A stretch of DNA of 64,000 nucleotides, taken from Alloalcanivorax xenomutans (GTDB lineage Bacteria; Pseudomonadota; Gammaproteobacteria; Pseudomonadales; Alcanivoracaceae). The notes beneath the pieces are model-generated. The model made no database searches, was not told the origin of the DNA, and worked only from the letters and a program-made list of their open reading frames with translations. Positions 10,441-18,546 of the stretch are shown here, piece after piece. Position 1 is the stretch's first letter, and the number at the start of each line of letters is the position of its first letter. Where the stretch lies: positions 116,372 through 180,371 of the forward strand of contig NZ_OBMO01000010.1 in assembly GCF_900217905.1 (NCBI RefSeq), given 5' to 3'. The position numbers and the translations under genes were made by a program.

Positions 10441-11807
10441 AAGGGTCCCTCCTGAACGGGTAGCACTCGGGTGACCAGACGCCCGGCGCGTTCGGTCACG
10501 TGAATCAAGGTTAAACCGCGCTCCATCACCGGTACGGTCACGCTAGCATCGCCCCCCGGGCTGCTCAACAGAACCTGCTGCTCCCCCACGGGCACGCTGA
10601 TACGGCCAGCCTGGACGTAGGCCGGCAAGCCCAGCCAGCTGCGCCGGTCAGCCTGCTCGCTGATCAGGTTGAACAGCTGTGTGAGAAAGGCGCCGGCGCC
10701 GCCAAAGTCGTCGTTGGCTTTCTTCTGCAGATTATACTTGCCGGTGGCGCGCAGCACCTGACGAATCAGCATTCCCGGCGCCTGCTCCCGCAGATTTCGT
10801 GCCGCCAGGGCGCCGACATCCGCCAGTACCCGGGTTTGCGCGCTTTGCTCTCCAACGTGAAACGTCAGCGGCCGGGCTGCGGACCAGGACGTCACTGAGT
10901 AAGAAGGAAACGCCACCAGAAACAATCCATGCGGGGTGGGAATGGGCAGGCTCACTTCCTGCCGCGCCGGTACCTCGCCTTGTTCGTAGAGCACCGCCAC
11001 GGTGCCAATGCCGCGCTGGCGATAGCCGTCCAGGGCCCGGGAAACCCGCTGCACGTCGGCCTTGAGCCAATCCGCCCGGGGATGCAGCTCCAGCGCCTTC
11101 TTATAGTCCACCAAGGCGTCGTTGTATTCTCCGTGGGCTTCCCAGAACAGCGCCGAGAGATAGAAGGTCCAGGCGTTCTGGAAGCTGCTTTTCACCGCGC
11201 CGGCGGCGAGATCCAGACCTTCGAAGTAACCTTGGTACTGGGACAGATCCAGGACGCTGGCGGCGTCCTCATCGGCCTTGGCCAGCTCTTTCTCACGGCG
11301 CTGTTCGGCCATGCGTTGCGCTTGCGCGGCCCGGCGCAATTCCACCGCGGTGCCGGTGACATCGCCGGCGGCCCAGTAGTTCAGCGCCTGATAGCTGTAA
11401 GTGAAAATACGCTCGTAATCCGGCGCCCGATAGGGCAGAGCGTTGTCGTTGATCAGCAGAGCGCCGGTCTGCGATGCCAGGCCGGTCACGCGGATCAGCG
11501 CCTGGGCATCGGTGTGCTCATAGTGGTTGATGACATCGGCGAACACCGTCCGGCTGGCGGCGTCGTTGCCCAGACGCTGCTGCAATAGCCCAAGTTCCTG
11601 CAAATAAAGCACCCCGTCCCGGCCCTTGCCGGCGCGTTCGAGGTGTTGAACGATGGAGGCGTCGCGGCCAGGAGCGGGATGGACCCAGGATTGGGCCTGG
11701 CTCGGATAAGGCTGGAACAAGGACCCCATGGCACAGCCGGCGAGCCAGAACGGCAACACCAGCATCAAGCAGAGTGTTTTGCTTTCCCAACCACGGCCTG
11801 CTTCCAT
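10437..11807 (-). CDS. COG3014-type lipoprotein with TPR-like repeats
   Basis: A 456-residue protein. The ATG at 11807 starts a lipoprotein signal with lipobox LAGC, while the longer frame to 11837 would displace it. The first half is helical and TPR-like (ALNYWAAGDVTGTAVELRRA, EYNDALVDYKKALELHPRAD). The second half is beta-rich. The combination with ycfL and lpoB matches a gene set often annotated as COG3014 family protein, YcfL, LpoB. A role as an outer-membrane partner in peptidoglycan synthase control is inference from context only. Confidence 0.8.
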   Translation of the reverse strand: MEAGRGWESKTLCLMLVLPFWLAGCAMGSLFQPYPSQAQSWVHPAPGRDASIVQHLERAGKGRDGVLYLQELGLLQQRLGNDAASRTVFADVINHYEHTDAQALIRVTGLASQTGALLINDNALPYRAPDYERIFTYSYQALNYWAAGDVTGTAVELRRAAQAQRMAEQRREKELAKADEDAASVLDLSQYQGYFEGLDLAAGAVKSSFQNAWTFYLSALFWEAHGEYNDALVDYKKALELHPRADWLKADVQRVSRALDGYRQRGIGTVAVLYEQGEVPARQEVSLPIPTPHGLFLVAFPSYSVTSWSAARPLTFHVGEQSAQTRVLADVGALAARNLREQAPGMLIRQVLRATGKYNLQKKANDDFGGAGAFLTQLFNLISEQADRRSWLGLPAYVQAGRISVPVGEQQVLLSSPGGDASVTVPVMERGLTLIHVTERAGRLVTRVLPVQEGPL

Positions 11808-11860
11808 GACAGCCCTGAAAGCCAGAGGACCCGCCACCGGACATGGCGGGCCCGATCGGT

Positions 11861-13090
11861 TTAGAACAGCACCCGGGTGCGGATGGTGCCTTCGATGGTC
11901 CGCAGCTTCTCCAGGGCCAACTGGCTGTAGCCCTTGTTCACGTCGATCACGACGTAACCGATATCTTCGTTGGTCTGCAGGTACTGGCCACAGATGTTGA
12001 TATCGTTCTCGGAGAAAATGGTATTGATCTGGCTGAGAATGCCCGGGATATTCTGGTGAATATGCAGCAAGCGATGCATATCCGGGTGGGCCGGCAGGGC
12101 CACTTCCGGGAAGTTCACCGCGCTCAGGGTGGAGCCGTTATCCGAGTAACGGATCAGTTTCTCGGACACCTCGGTGCCAATGTTTTCCTGGGCTTCATGG
12201 GTGGAACCGCCGATGTGCGGCGTGAGGATGACGTTATCGAAATCCCGTAGCGGGCTGATGAATTCGTCATCGTTGCCCTTCGGTTCCTCCGGGAAAACGT
12301 CGATCGCCGCCCCCAGCAGGTGACCGTCCCTGAGGGCGGCGGTCAGCGCTTCGATGTCCACTACCTTGCCGCGAGCATAGTTGATCAGATAGCTCTTCGG
12401 CTTCATCGCCCGGATCTGCTCTTCCTTGATCATCCAGCGGGTAGCCGGGGTGTCCGGCACGTGCAGGCTGGTCACGTCACACATGCCCAGCAGGTCGTGG
12501 AGGCTCTGCACCTGGGTGGCGTTACCCAGCGGCAGCTTCGGCACCACGTCGTAGAAGTACACTTTCATACCCATGGATTCGGCCAGCACCGACACCTGGG
12601 CACCGATGTTGCCGTAGCCGACGATCCCCAGCTTCTTGCCGCGAATCTCATAGCTGTCCTTGGCGGATTTCAGCCAGCCGCCACGGTGAGCCACCGCGTT
12701 CTTCTCCGGAATGCCCCGCATCAGGTTGATGGTGTGGGCGATCACCAGCTCCGCCACCGAGCGGGTATTGGAGTAGGGCGCGTTGAACACCGGAATGCCG
12801 CGTTTCAGCGCCGCCTTGAGATCCACCTGGTTGGTGCCGATACAGAAACAGCCCACGCCGATCAGCTTCTCCGCCGCCGCGAACACTTCTTCGGTGAGCT
12901 GGGTGCGGGAGCGGATCCCCACGAAATGGGCGTCCTTGATAGCGTCGGTCAAATCGCTGCCGGTCAGGGCCTTGGGCAGTAGCTCCACGTTGTGGTAGCC
13001 GTTCGCCTTCAGATTATCCACCGCGTTCTGGTGGATGCCCTCGAGCAGGAGGATACGGATCTTGTCCTTCTCAAGAGAGGTATGGGCCAT
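11861..13090 (-). CDS. serA: D-3-phosphoglycerate dehydrogenase
   Basis: A 409-residue enzyme of the first committed step of L-serine synthesis, converting 3-phosphoglycerate to 3-phosphohydroxypyruvate with NAD. The nucleotide-binding GYGNIGAQVSVLAESMG and the catalytic-His segment LTPHIGGSTHEAQ are intact. A C-terminal ACT domain (about 335-409, LLHIHQNIPGILSQI) is the serine-binding feedback site. Length equals E. coli SerA (410). The gene is divergent from a D-2-hydroxyglutarate dehydrogenase-like gene, a pairing that matches the coupled cycle described in Pseudomonas. Confidence 0.97.
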   Translation of the reverse strand: MAHTSLEKDKIRILLLEGIHQNAVDNLKANGYHNVELLPKALTGSDLTDAIKDAHFVGIRSRTQLTEEVFAAAEKLIGVGCFCIGTNQVDLKAALKRGIPVFNAPYSNTRSVAELVIAHTINLMRGIPEKNAVAHRGGWLKSAKDSYEIRGKKLGIVGYGNIGAQVSVLAESMGMKVYFYDVVPKLPLGNATQVQSLHDLLGMCDVTSLHVPDTPATRWMIKEEQIRAMKPKSYLINYARGKVVDIEALTAALRDGHLLGAAIDVFPEEPKGNDDEFISPLRDFDNVILTPHIGGSTHEAQENIGTEVSEKLIRYSDNGSTLSAVNFPEVALPAHPDMHRLLHIHQNIPGILSQINTIFSENDINICGQYLQTNEDIGYVVIDVNKGYSQLALEKLRTIEGTIRTRVLF

Positions 13091-13115
13091 GGGTGGTCTC
13101 TATAGCGGGCTAAAT

Positions 13116-13142
13116 GGGCGCGTATGGTATCATAGCGCGCCC
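13116..13142. promoter_or_regulatory. Imperfect palindrome between serA and the divergent flavoprotein gene
   Basis: GGGCGCGTATG (13116-13126) and CATAGCGCGCCC (13131-13142) pair with one bulged base. The site lies 25 bp upstream of serA and 63 bp upstream of the divergent gene, where a shared operator would sit. No regulator is adjacent. Confidence 0.4.
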
Positions 13143-13205
13143 CGGATGAGAGCCACCCGGACCGGTTGCCTTTTTCAAGTTGAGTTGAGGACTGTTGGAG
13201 TCGCC

Positions 13206-14600
13206 ATGACCGCTTTAGCCCATGCCGCCCTGGAACACCTGACCGAACTGCTCGGTGCCCGCTGCCTGACCGACCAGGACAGCGCTCAGCGCTACGGGGT
13301 GGACTGGACCAAAGTCTGGGCCCCGGCCCCCAGCGCCGTACTGCTGCCGGAAACCATTGACGAAGTGCAGCAGATCGTCGAAATCGCCAATGAGCACGGT
13401 CTGCACCTGGTGCCCTCCGGCGGCCGTACCGGCCTTTCCGCTGGCGCCGTGGCGGCGTCCGGCGAGCTGGTGGTGGCCTTTGACCGGATGAACAAGGTGC
13501 TGGACTTCAACGCTTATGATCGTTCCGTCACGGTCCAGCCCGGTGTGATCACCCAGCAGCTTCAGGAGTACGCCGAGCAGCAGGGCCTGTTCTATCCGGT
13601 GGATTTCGCCTCCGCCGGCTCCAGCCAGATCGGCGGCAACATCAATACCAATGCCGGCGGTATCAAGGTGATCCGCTACGGCATGACCCGGGACTGGATC
13701 ACCGGCCTGAAGGTGGTCACCGGCAAAGGCGAGCTGCTGGAGCTCAATAAAGGACTGATCAAAAACGCCACCGGTTATGACTTCCGCCACTTGTTCATCG
13801 GCTCGGAAGGCACCTTGGGCTTCGTCGTGGAAGCCACCGTGAAGCTGGCCCGCCAGCCCAAAAATCTGACCGCCCTGGTACTGGGCGTACCCGGCTTCCA
13901 GGAAGTGATGAAGGTGTTGCACGCCTTCCAGTCCGAACTGGACCTCACCGCCTTCGAGTTCTTCTCCGACAAGGCCATGGCTCATGTGCTGGCGCACGGC
14001 GTCTCCCGCCCCTTCGATACCGATTGCCCGTTTTATTGCCTGCTGGAATTCGAGCAGGTCTCCGAACAAACCGCCGACCAGGCAATGGCGGTGTTCGAGC
14101 GCTGTGTGGAACAGGGTTGGGTGCTGGATGGCGTGATGAGCCAGTCGCTGCAGCAGCTGGATCAGCTGTGGCAGTTGCGCGAACGGATTTCCGAATCCAT
14201 CGCGCCGCACACCCCGTACAAGAACGACATCTCGGTAACCATCGACAAGGTGCCGGAGTTCGTCGAGGCGGTGGACAAGGTGGTCCAGGACGCCTATCCG
14301 GATTTCGAGATCGTCTGGTTCGGCCACATCGGCGACGGCAACATGCACCTGAATATCCTGAAACCGGAGGCGCTGCCGAAGGAAGATTTCTTCGAGAAAT
14401 GTAACAACGTCTCCAAGTGGGTGTTTGAAATCGTGGAGCGCTACAACGGCTCCATTTCCGCGGAGCATGGTGTCGGCATGACCAAGAAGCCCTACCTGGG
14501 CTACTCCCGCGGCCCCGAGGAAATCGCTTATATGAAGGCGGTGAAACAGGTCTTCGATCCGAACAACGTGATGAACCCAGGCAAGCTGTTCGACCTCTAA
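13206..14600 (+). CDS. FAD-binding oxidoreductase, probable D-2-hydroxyglutarate dehydrogenase
   Basis: A 464-residue flavoprotein of the FAD-linked oxidase (GlcD/D2HGDH) group. The FAD-binding PP-loop is VPSGGRTGLSAGAV (about residues 62-75). The C-terminal half has the metal/substrate motif HIGDGNMHLNI and EHGVGMTKKPYLG. In Pseudomonas the homologue removes the D-2-hydroxyglutarate made by SerA side activity and passes electrons to electron-transfer flavoprotein. The ATG at 13206 is preceded by GTTGGAG; the frame is open upstream, but the conserved N-terminus starts here. The divergent position relative to serA supports the role. Confidence 0.88.
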   Translation: MTALAHAALEHLTELLGARCLTDQDSAQRYGVDWTKVWAPAPSAVLLPETIDEVQQIVEIANEHGLHLVPSGGRTGLSAGAVAASGELVVAFDRMNKVLDFNAYDRSVTVQPGVITQQLQEYAEQQGLFYPVDFASAGSSQIGGNINTNAGGIKVIRYGMTRDWITGLKVVTGKGELLELNKGLIKNATGYDFRHLFIGSEGTLGFVVEATVKLARQPKNLTALVLGVPGFQEVMKVLHAFQSELDLTAFEFFSDKAMAHVLAHGVSRPFDTDCPFYCLLEFEQVSEQTADQAMAVFERCVEQGWVLDGVMSQSLQQLDQLWQLRERISESIAPHTPYKNDISVTIDKVPEFVEAVDKVVQDAYPDFEIVWFGHIGDGNMHLNILKPEALPKEDFFEKCNNVSKWVFEIVERYNGSISAEHGVGMTKKPYLGYSRGPEEIAYMKAVKQVFDPNNVMNPGKLFDL

Positions 14601-14637
14601 CCGGTCGATCGTCAGCCCTTTTTTCAGGATTATCGTG

Positions 14638-15309
14638 ATGACGCCAAACTATCTTCACCGTTGGATCGACGGCTCGACCATGGATATGCCGGTGGGCAAA
14701 GTGGTGTGCGTGGGCCGTAACTACGCCGAACACGCCCGCGAACTGGGTAACGAGGTACCGGAACAACCCTTGCTGTTCATGAAACCCGCCTCCGCCCTGG
14801 TGAGCCTGCATGAACCGGTGGTGCTGCCCAAAGGGCAGGGGGAAGTCCATCATGAAGTGGAAATGGTGGTCATGGTCGGCGAGACACTCAGTGGCGAGAC
14901 CGATCCCGACCGGGTCCGCTACGCCATCGCCGCCTATGGCGTGGGTCTTGATCTGACCTTGCGGGACCTGCAAAACACGCTGAAGGCCAAAGGGCATCCT
15001 TGGGAACGCGCCAAGGCCTTCGACGGCGCCGCTCCGGTGTCCGGCTTCGTCGATGCCCGTGGTATCTCCGTGCGCCAGAATCTGGAAGTATCACTGGAAA
15101 TCAACGGCGAGACCCGTCAGCACGGCCACACCGGACAAATGCTGTTTCCCACCTTTGAGCTGATCGCCCACATCAGCCAGACCTTCCGGCTGGATCCTGG
15201 TGACCTCATTTTTACCGGCACCCCCAGCGGCGTGGCGGCACTGAATACCGGCGACAAGCTGACCGCTCGGCTGGGCAATATCATTCAGGTGTTCTCGGAA
15301 ATCGCTTAG
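14638..15309 (+). CDS. Fumarylacetoacetate hydrolase family protein
   Basis: A 223-residue protein with the FAH C-terminal fold: VCVGRNYAEHARELGN, the metal-binding HHEVEMVVMVG, LTLRDLQ, and FTGTPSGVAALNTGD. Members hydrolyse or decarboxylate 2-oxo acids or fumarylpyruvate and include oxaloacetate tautomerases. The substrate is unclear. A GTG three bases before the ATG is an alternative start; AGGA at 14626-14629 suits both. It follows the flavoprotein gene by 37 bp and is likely co-transcribed. Confidence 0.9.
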   Translation: MTPNYLHRWIDGSTMDMPVGKVVCVGRNYAEHARELGNEVPEQPLLFMKPASALVSLHEPVVLPKGQGEVHHEVEMVVMVGETLSGETDPDRVRYAIAAYGVGLDLTLRDLQNTLKAKGHPWERAKAFDGAAPVSGFVDARGISVRQNLEVSLEINGETRQHGHTGQMLFPTFELIAHISQTFRLDPGDLIFTGTPSGVAALNTGDKLTARLGNIIQVFSEIA

Positions 15310-15321
15310 CGCGCCAAGGCT

Positions 15322-15342
15322 GGCCGGCGCCAGGCGCCGGCC
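15322..15342. terminator. GC-rich hairpin between convergent genes
   Basis: GGCCGGCGC (15322-15330), loop CAG, and GCGCCGGCC (15334-15342) make a perfect 9-bp stem just after the FAH gene and before the end of the minus-strand protease gene. It lacks a clear T-run, so a transcript-end stabilising role is as likely as intrinsic termination. Confidence 0.5.
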
Positions 15343-15352
15343 GGACGGATCA

Positions 15353-15919
15353 TTAGTCGCCGATATCCTCGTCGTCCTTTTGATCCTTGTTGTGCTTCAC
15401 TTCGGACCCATCGTCGCAGGTAGGTGGATTCTGGAAAGTGCTGGTGACGTCCAGCAGGCCAAGATGCTGAATGGTGCGGCGTCCGAGAAGCACCGGATAC
15501 AGCATCTCGCTACGGTCACGAAGACTGAACTGCTCTTCGTACACGGTATCACCCATACAGATTTTCATCAGTACCACCGGACGCTCATCCTTGCCGCCGG
15601 CGCCACGCACGGTGAGATCCCGGAACAGTGGCTTTTCGTATCGGCGCTCCACCTTCTTGCCGCTGTCCGCGTCTTCCACATCCACCGTGAACCGCACCCA
15701 ATCCTCACCGTCCTTGGTGAAATTTTCGATATCGGTGGCCTGCATGGAGGACGTCAAAGCGCCACTGTCCAGTTTGGCTTTCATCTCCACATCCCAGGAC
15801 TCAATGGTGGTTTTCTCCACCCATCCAAACACCTTTTTCCCATCCTGGTCCGCCTGTGCCGTGACGGTGAAAACCAAAGCCACCGTCATGATCAGGGCAG
15901 CGCTGGAAATTCGTCTCAT
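15353..15919 (-). CDS. Retropepsin-like aspartic protease (RloA/RimB-type, PF05618-like)
   Basis: A 188-residue secreted protein with a signal peptide (SSAALIMTVALVFTVTAQA). The core carries the diagnostic pair AKLDSGALTSSM, which replaces the catalytic D[ST]GA loop of retropepsins, and PVLLGRRTIQHLGLLDV. Such proteins have often been annotated as ATP-dependent zinc proteases although the fold is aspartic-protease-like. The tail is acidic (DQKDDEDIGD). Targets are unknown. Confidence 0.82.
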   Translation of the reverse strand: MRRISSAALIMTVALVFTVTAQADQDGKKVFGWVEKTTIESWDVEMKAKLDSGALTSSMQATDIENFTKDGEDWVRFTVDVEDADSGKKVERRYEKPLFRDLTVRGAGGKDERPVVLMKICMGDTVYEEQFSLRDRSEMLYPVLLGRRTIQHLGLLDVTSTFQNPPTCDDGSEVKHNKDQKDDEDIGD

Positions 15920-15987
15920 TGATCGGCTCCTTTTGGATCTCTATGGCGTTGTCCGGAAATAGACCCGTGATGAATCACTTCGTTCCC

Positions 15988-17859
15988 TCATGGCCGTTCG
16001 CGCAATGCCACCACCGCGTTTCTCATGGCCTCGGCATCAACGGCCTCCGGCGCCACCGGTTCGCCGACGGCAAGTTTGACCCTTGACCAGAAGCGCCGCG
16101 GCATGCGAGTGAGGGCCGCGCCACCTTTATGACTGAAGAAACTGCCCCACAAACCGGATAATGCCATGGGCACCACCGGTACCGGGGTTTCCTTAACGAT
16201 TTTTTCCATTCCGCTCTTGAATTCACCCACTTCGCCATCCGGTGTCAAGCGGCCTTCCGGGAAAATGCACACTACCTGACCATCCGCCAGTTCTTCACGT
16301 ACCCGGCGGAAGGCCTGCTCATAAATGTCCGGATGTTTTTCCTTGGAAGCAATGGGAATGGTCTTGCCAGTGCGGAAAATATAATTCAGCAAAGGCATGT
16401 CGTAGATCGGCTTCGCCATCACGAAACGGATCGGCCGGCGAACCGCTCCGGCCAGCAACAGCGCATCCGTATAACTGATGTGATTGCATACCAGCAAACA
16501 AGGCCCTTCCTCGGGAATGTTTTCCAGCCCCTTGTGTTTCACCCGGTAGATGGTGTTGGTCAGCATCCATACCAGAAGGCGGATAAGGAACTCGGGCACC
16601 ACGGTATAAATGTAGAGCGCCACCACCACATTGGCCAAGGCCAGCGCCAGGAAAAACTGCGGCACGGTCAGATCCAGAACTCCGACCAGAAGGATACCCG
16701 CCGCGGCCGACGCCACCATGAGCAAGGCATTAAGAATGTTATTGGCGGCGATAATACGAGCCAGATGCTTCGGATTGGAACGGTGCTGCACGAAGGCAAA
16801 CAAGGGCACAATATAGAAACCGCCAAAGATACCGACGCCAAGCAAATCAGCCATGATTCGATAGCCACCGGGCTGTTGCAAAAATTCCGCGATGGATAGC
16901 TGGCCGCTCAGATTCAATGAGGCATAAGAGAAAAACAAATCAATGCCGAACACGCTGATACCAATGGAGCCCAACGGAACCAGCCCCAGCTCCACCCGCT
17001 TTCCGGATGCTTTCTCACAGAAAAATGAGCCCAGGCCAATGCCGATGGAAAAGGTGGCCAACAACAACGCGTACAGCCCCTCGGTCCCCATCAGGTAGTC
17101 ATCCACATACACCTTCAACTGCGTGGTGTAGGCGGCACCAAGGAACCAGAACCAGGAAATACCCAGCACCGACATCCATACCGATTTCACCTCCCGGGCG
17201 TAACCGACAATGTGCCAGGTTTCCTTCCACAAATTCCAGTTCAGACGCAGGCCCGGGTCCGCCGCCGGCGCTTTGGGAATACCCAGGGAGCAAAGAAAAC
17301 CCAGCACCGCCAGACCGATCACCGCGGTGCTGATCACCAGCGGCGTATTACCGCCCATTTTCAGCATCACACCGGATACCGAGCCCAGCAGAATCGCCAG
17401 AAAGGTGCCCATTTCCACCAGTGCGTTACCTCTCACCAGCTCTTCGTTGGGCAGATGCTGAGGGATGATCGAGTACTTGATCGGCCCGAAAAAAGTGGAT
17501 TGCAACCCCATGAAGAACAGCAGCACCAACAGGCCGTAAACCGCGTCGAAGTAAAACCCCAGCGCGGCGCAGCTCATGATCACGATCTCCGCGAATTTGA
17601 TCCAGCGGATCAGACGGGCGCGATCAAACTTGTCGGCGATCTGACCGGCCAGGGCGGAGAACAGAAAGAACGGGACGATGAACAACGCCAGCGCCACATT
17701 ATTCAGAGTATTGACTTCCGCTCCCACGACCACGCCGGAGGCGATCAGAAGTATCAGCCCCTGACGAAAGACATTGTCGTTGAAAGCGCCAAGAAACTGG
17801 GTACCGAAAAAAGGCCCGAACCGGCGTTTGAACAATAAGGAAAACACGCTCTTTCCCAT
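15988..17859 (-). CDS. MFS transporter fused to 1-acylglycerophosphate acyltransferase
   Basis: A 623-residue membrane protein. Residues about 1-410 form a major facilitator domain similar to the lysophospholipid transporter LplT (FGPFFGTQFLGAFNDNVFRQ). Residues about 430-623 are a PlsC-type acyltransferase with the HxxxxD motif in NHISYTDALLL and FPEGRLTPDG. E. coli has separate lplT and aas genes. Here the transporter and acyltransferase are fused and the acyl-ACP synthetase domain of Aas is absent. The protein probably imports and re-acylates lysophospholipid. It starts directly after the TetR stop codon (TAA-ATG) with AAGGAG inside the TetR 3' end, so the pair is an operon. Confidence 0.9.
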   Translation of the reverse strand: MGKSVFSLLFKRRFGPFFGTQFLGAFNDNVFRQGLILLIASGVVVGAEVNTLNNVALALFIVPFFLFSALAGQIADKFDRARLIRWIKFAEIVIMSCAALGFYFDAVYGLLVLLFFMGLQSTFFGPIKYSIIPQHLPNEELVRGNALVEMGTFLAILLGSVSGVMLKMGGNTPLVISTAVIGLAVLGFLCSLGIPKAPAADPGLRLNWNLWKETWHIVGYAREVKSVWMSVLGISWFWFLGAAYTTQLKVYVDDYLMGTEGLYALLLATFSIGIGLGSFFCEKASGKRVELGLVPLGSIGISVFGIDLFFSYASLNLSGQLSIAEFLQQPGGYRIMADLLGVGIFGGFYIVPLFAFVQHRSNPKHLARIIAANNILNALLMVASAAAGILLVGVLDLTVPQFFLALALANVVVALYIYTVVPEFLIRLLVWMLTNTIYRVKHKGLENIPEEGPCLLVCNHISYTDALLLAGAVRRPIRFVMAKPIYDMPLLNYIFRTGKTIPIASKEKHPDIYEQAFRRVREELADGQVVCIFPEGRLTPDGEVGEFKSGMEKIVKETPVPVVPMALSGLWGSFFSHKGGAALTRMPRRFWSRVKLAVGEPVAPEAVDAEAMRNAVVALRERP

Positions 17860-18468
17860 TTATTTTTCTCCTTCCCTGGCGCATGACGACAGATAGTGGT
17901 CGAGCAGCGACTCCAGCATCGCTTCCGGTGCCACGTCGCCGGCCACATTCAGTTTGTTTTCCACATGCAGCAAACAAATTCCGTGCACGCTTCCCCACAG
18001 TGTTCTTGCCATTACCTGCCTTTGCCGTTGATCCGCCGCCGGCACCCAGTCCTTCAACTGAACTTCCACTTGCTCGAACATGTGCCGGGTACGATCGACA
18101 TACCAGTCCGGCACCGGGGCCTGGTTCGCCATGCGATGGCTGAACACCAACTGCCACAGGGCGGTGTGCTCCCGGGCCAGGCGCAAGTATTCAAACGCCA
18201 TGGCTTTCAGTACCGCCATCGGATCACCATGGCCGGCGGCCCGGTCAATACGGGCATTCAGCGCATCCAGAGTCTGGGCATTCAGATGCAGAATCAGATC
18301 ATCCAGATTGACGAACAGGTGGTAAAGCATGCCAGGGGTATAGCCGAGCTTCCCGGCGATCTGGCGAACACTGAAATTATCCACCCCTTCCCGTTCCACC
18401 AGATCCGCCAGCGCCTCGATGGCCATGGCCCTGAGTTCTTCCTTGCTGTGCTGATTACGCCTCGCCAT
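17860..18468 (-). CDS. TetR family transcriptional regulator
   Basis: A 202-residue regulator. The ATG at 18468 starts the conserved N-terminal region (RRNQHSKEELRAMAIEAL); the longer frame to 18516 would run into the operator. The HTH is FSVRQIAGKLGYTPGMLYHLF, and a C-terminal ligand domain follows. It is directly upstream of the MFS-acyltransferase gene and preceded by a palindrome pair, so it probably represses its own operon, perhaps sensing a fatty acid or acyl-CoA. Confidence 0.9.
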   Translation of the reverse strand: MARRNQHSKEELRAMAIEALADLVEREGVDNFSVRQIAGKLGYTPGMLYHLFVNLDDLILHLNAQTLDALNARIDRAAGHGDPMAVLKAMAFEYLRLAREHTALWQLVFSHRMANQAPVPDWYVDRTRHMFEQVEVQLKDWVPAADQRQRQVMARTLWGSVHGICLLHVENKLNVAGDVAPEAMLESLLDHYLSSCAREGEK

Positions 18469-18485
18469 TTCACCACTTCCCCTTA

Positions 18486-18532
18486 AACGCCGTTCAGTTG
18501 GACCAGGATGCAACATTAATGAACGGCGTTCA
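18486..18532 (-). promoter_or_regulatory. Probable TetR operator pair
   Basis: TGAACGGCGTTCA (18520-18532) is a perfect 13-bp palindrome (6-1-6). An 11-bp match to it on the other strand, AACGCCGTTCA, lies at 18486-18496, next to the TetR start. On the minus strand a TTGAAC that could be a -35 overlaps the first site. Two copies around a TetR start are typical of autorepression. Confidence 0.6.
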
Positions 18533-18546
18533 ATACCGTGGTGCGA

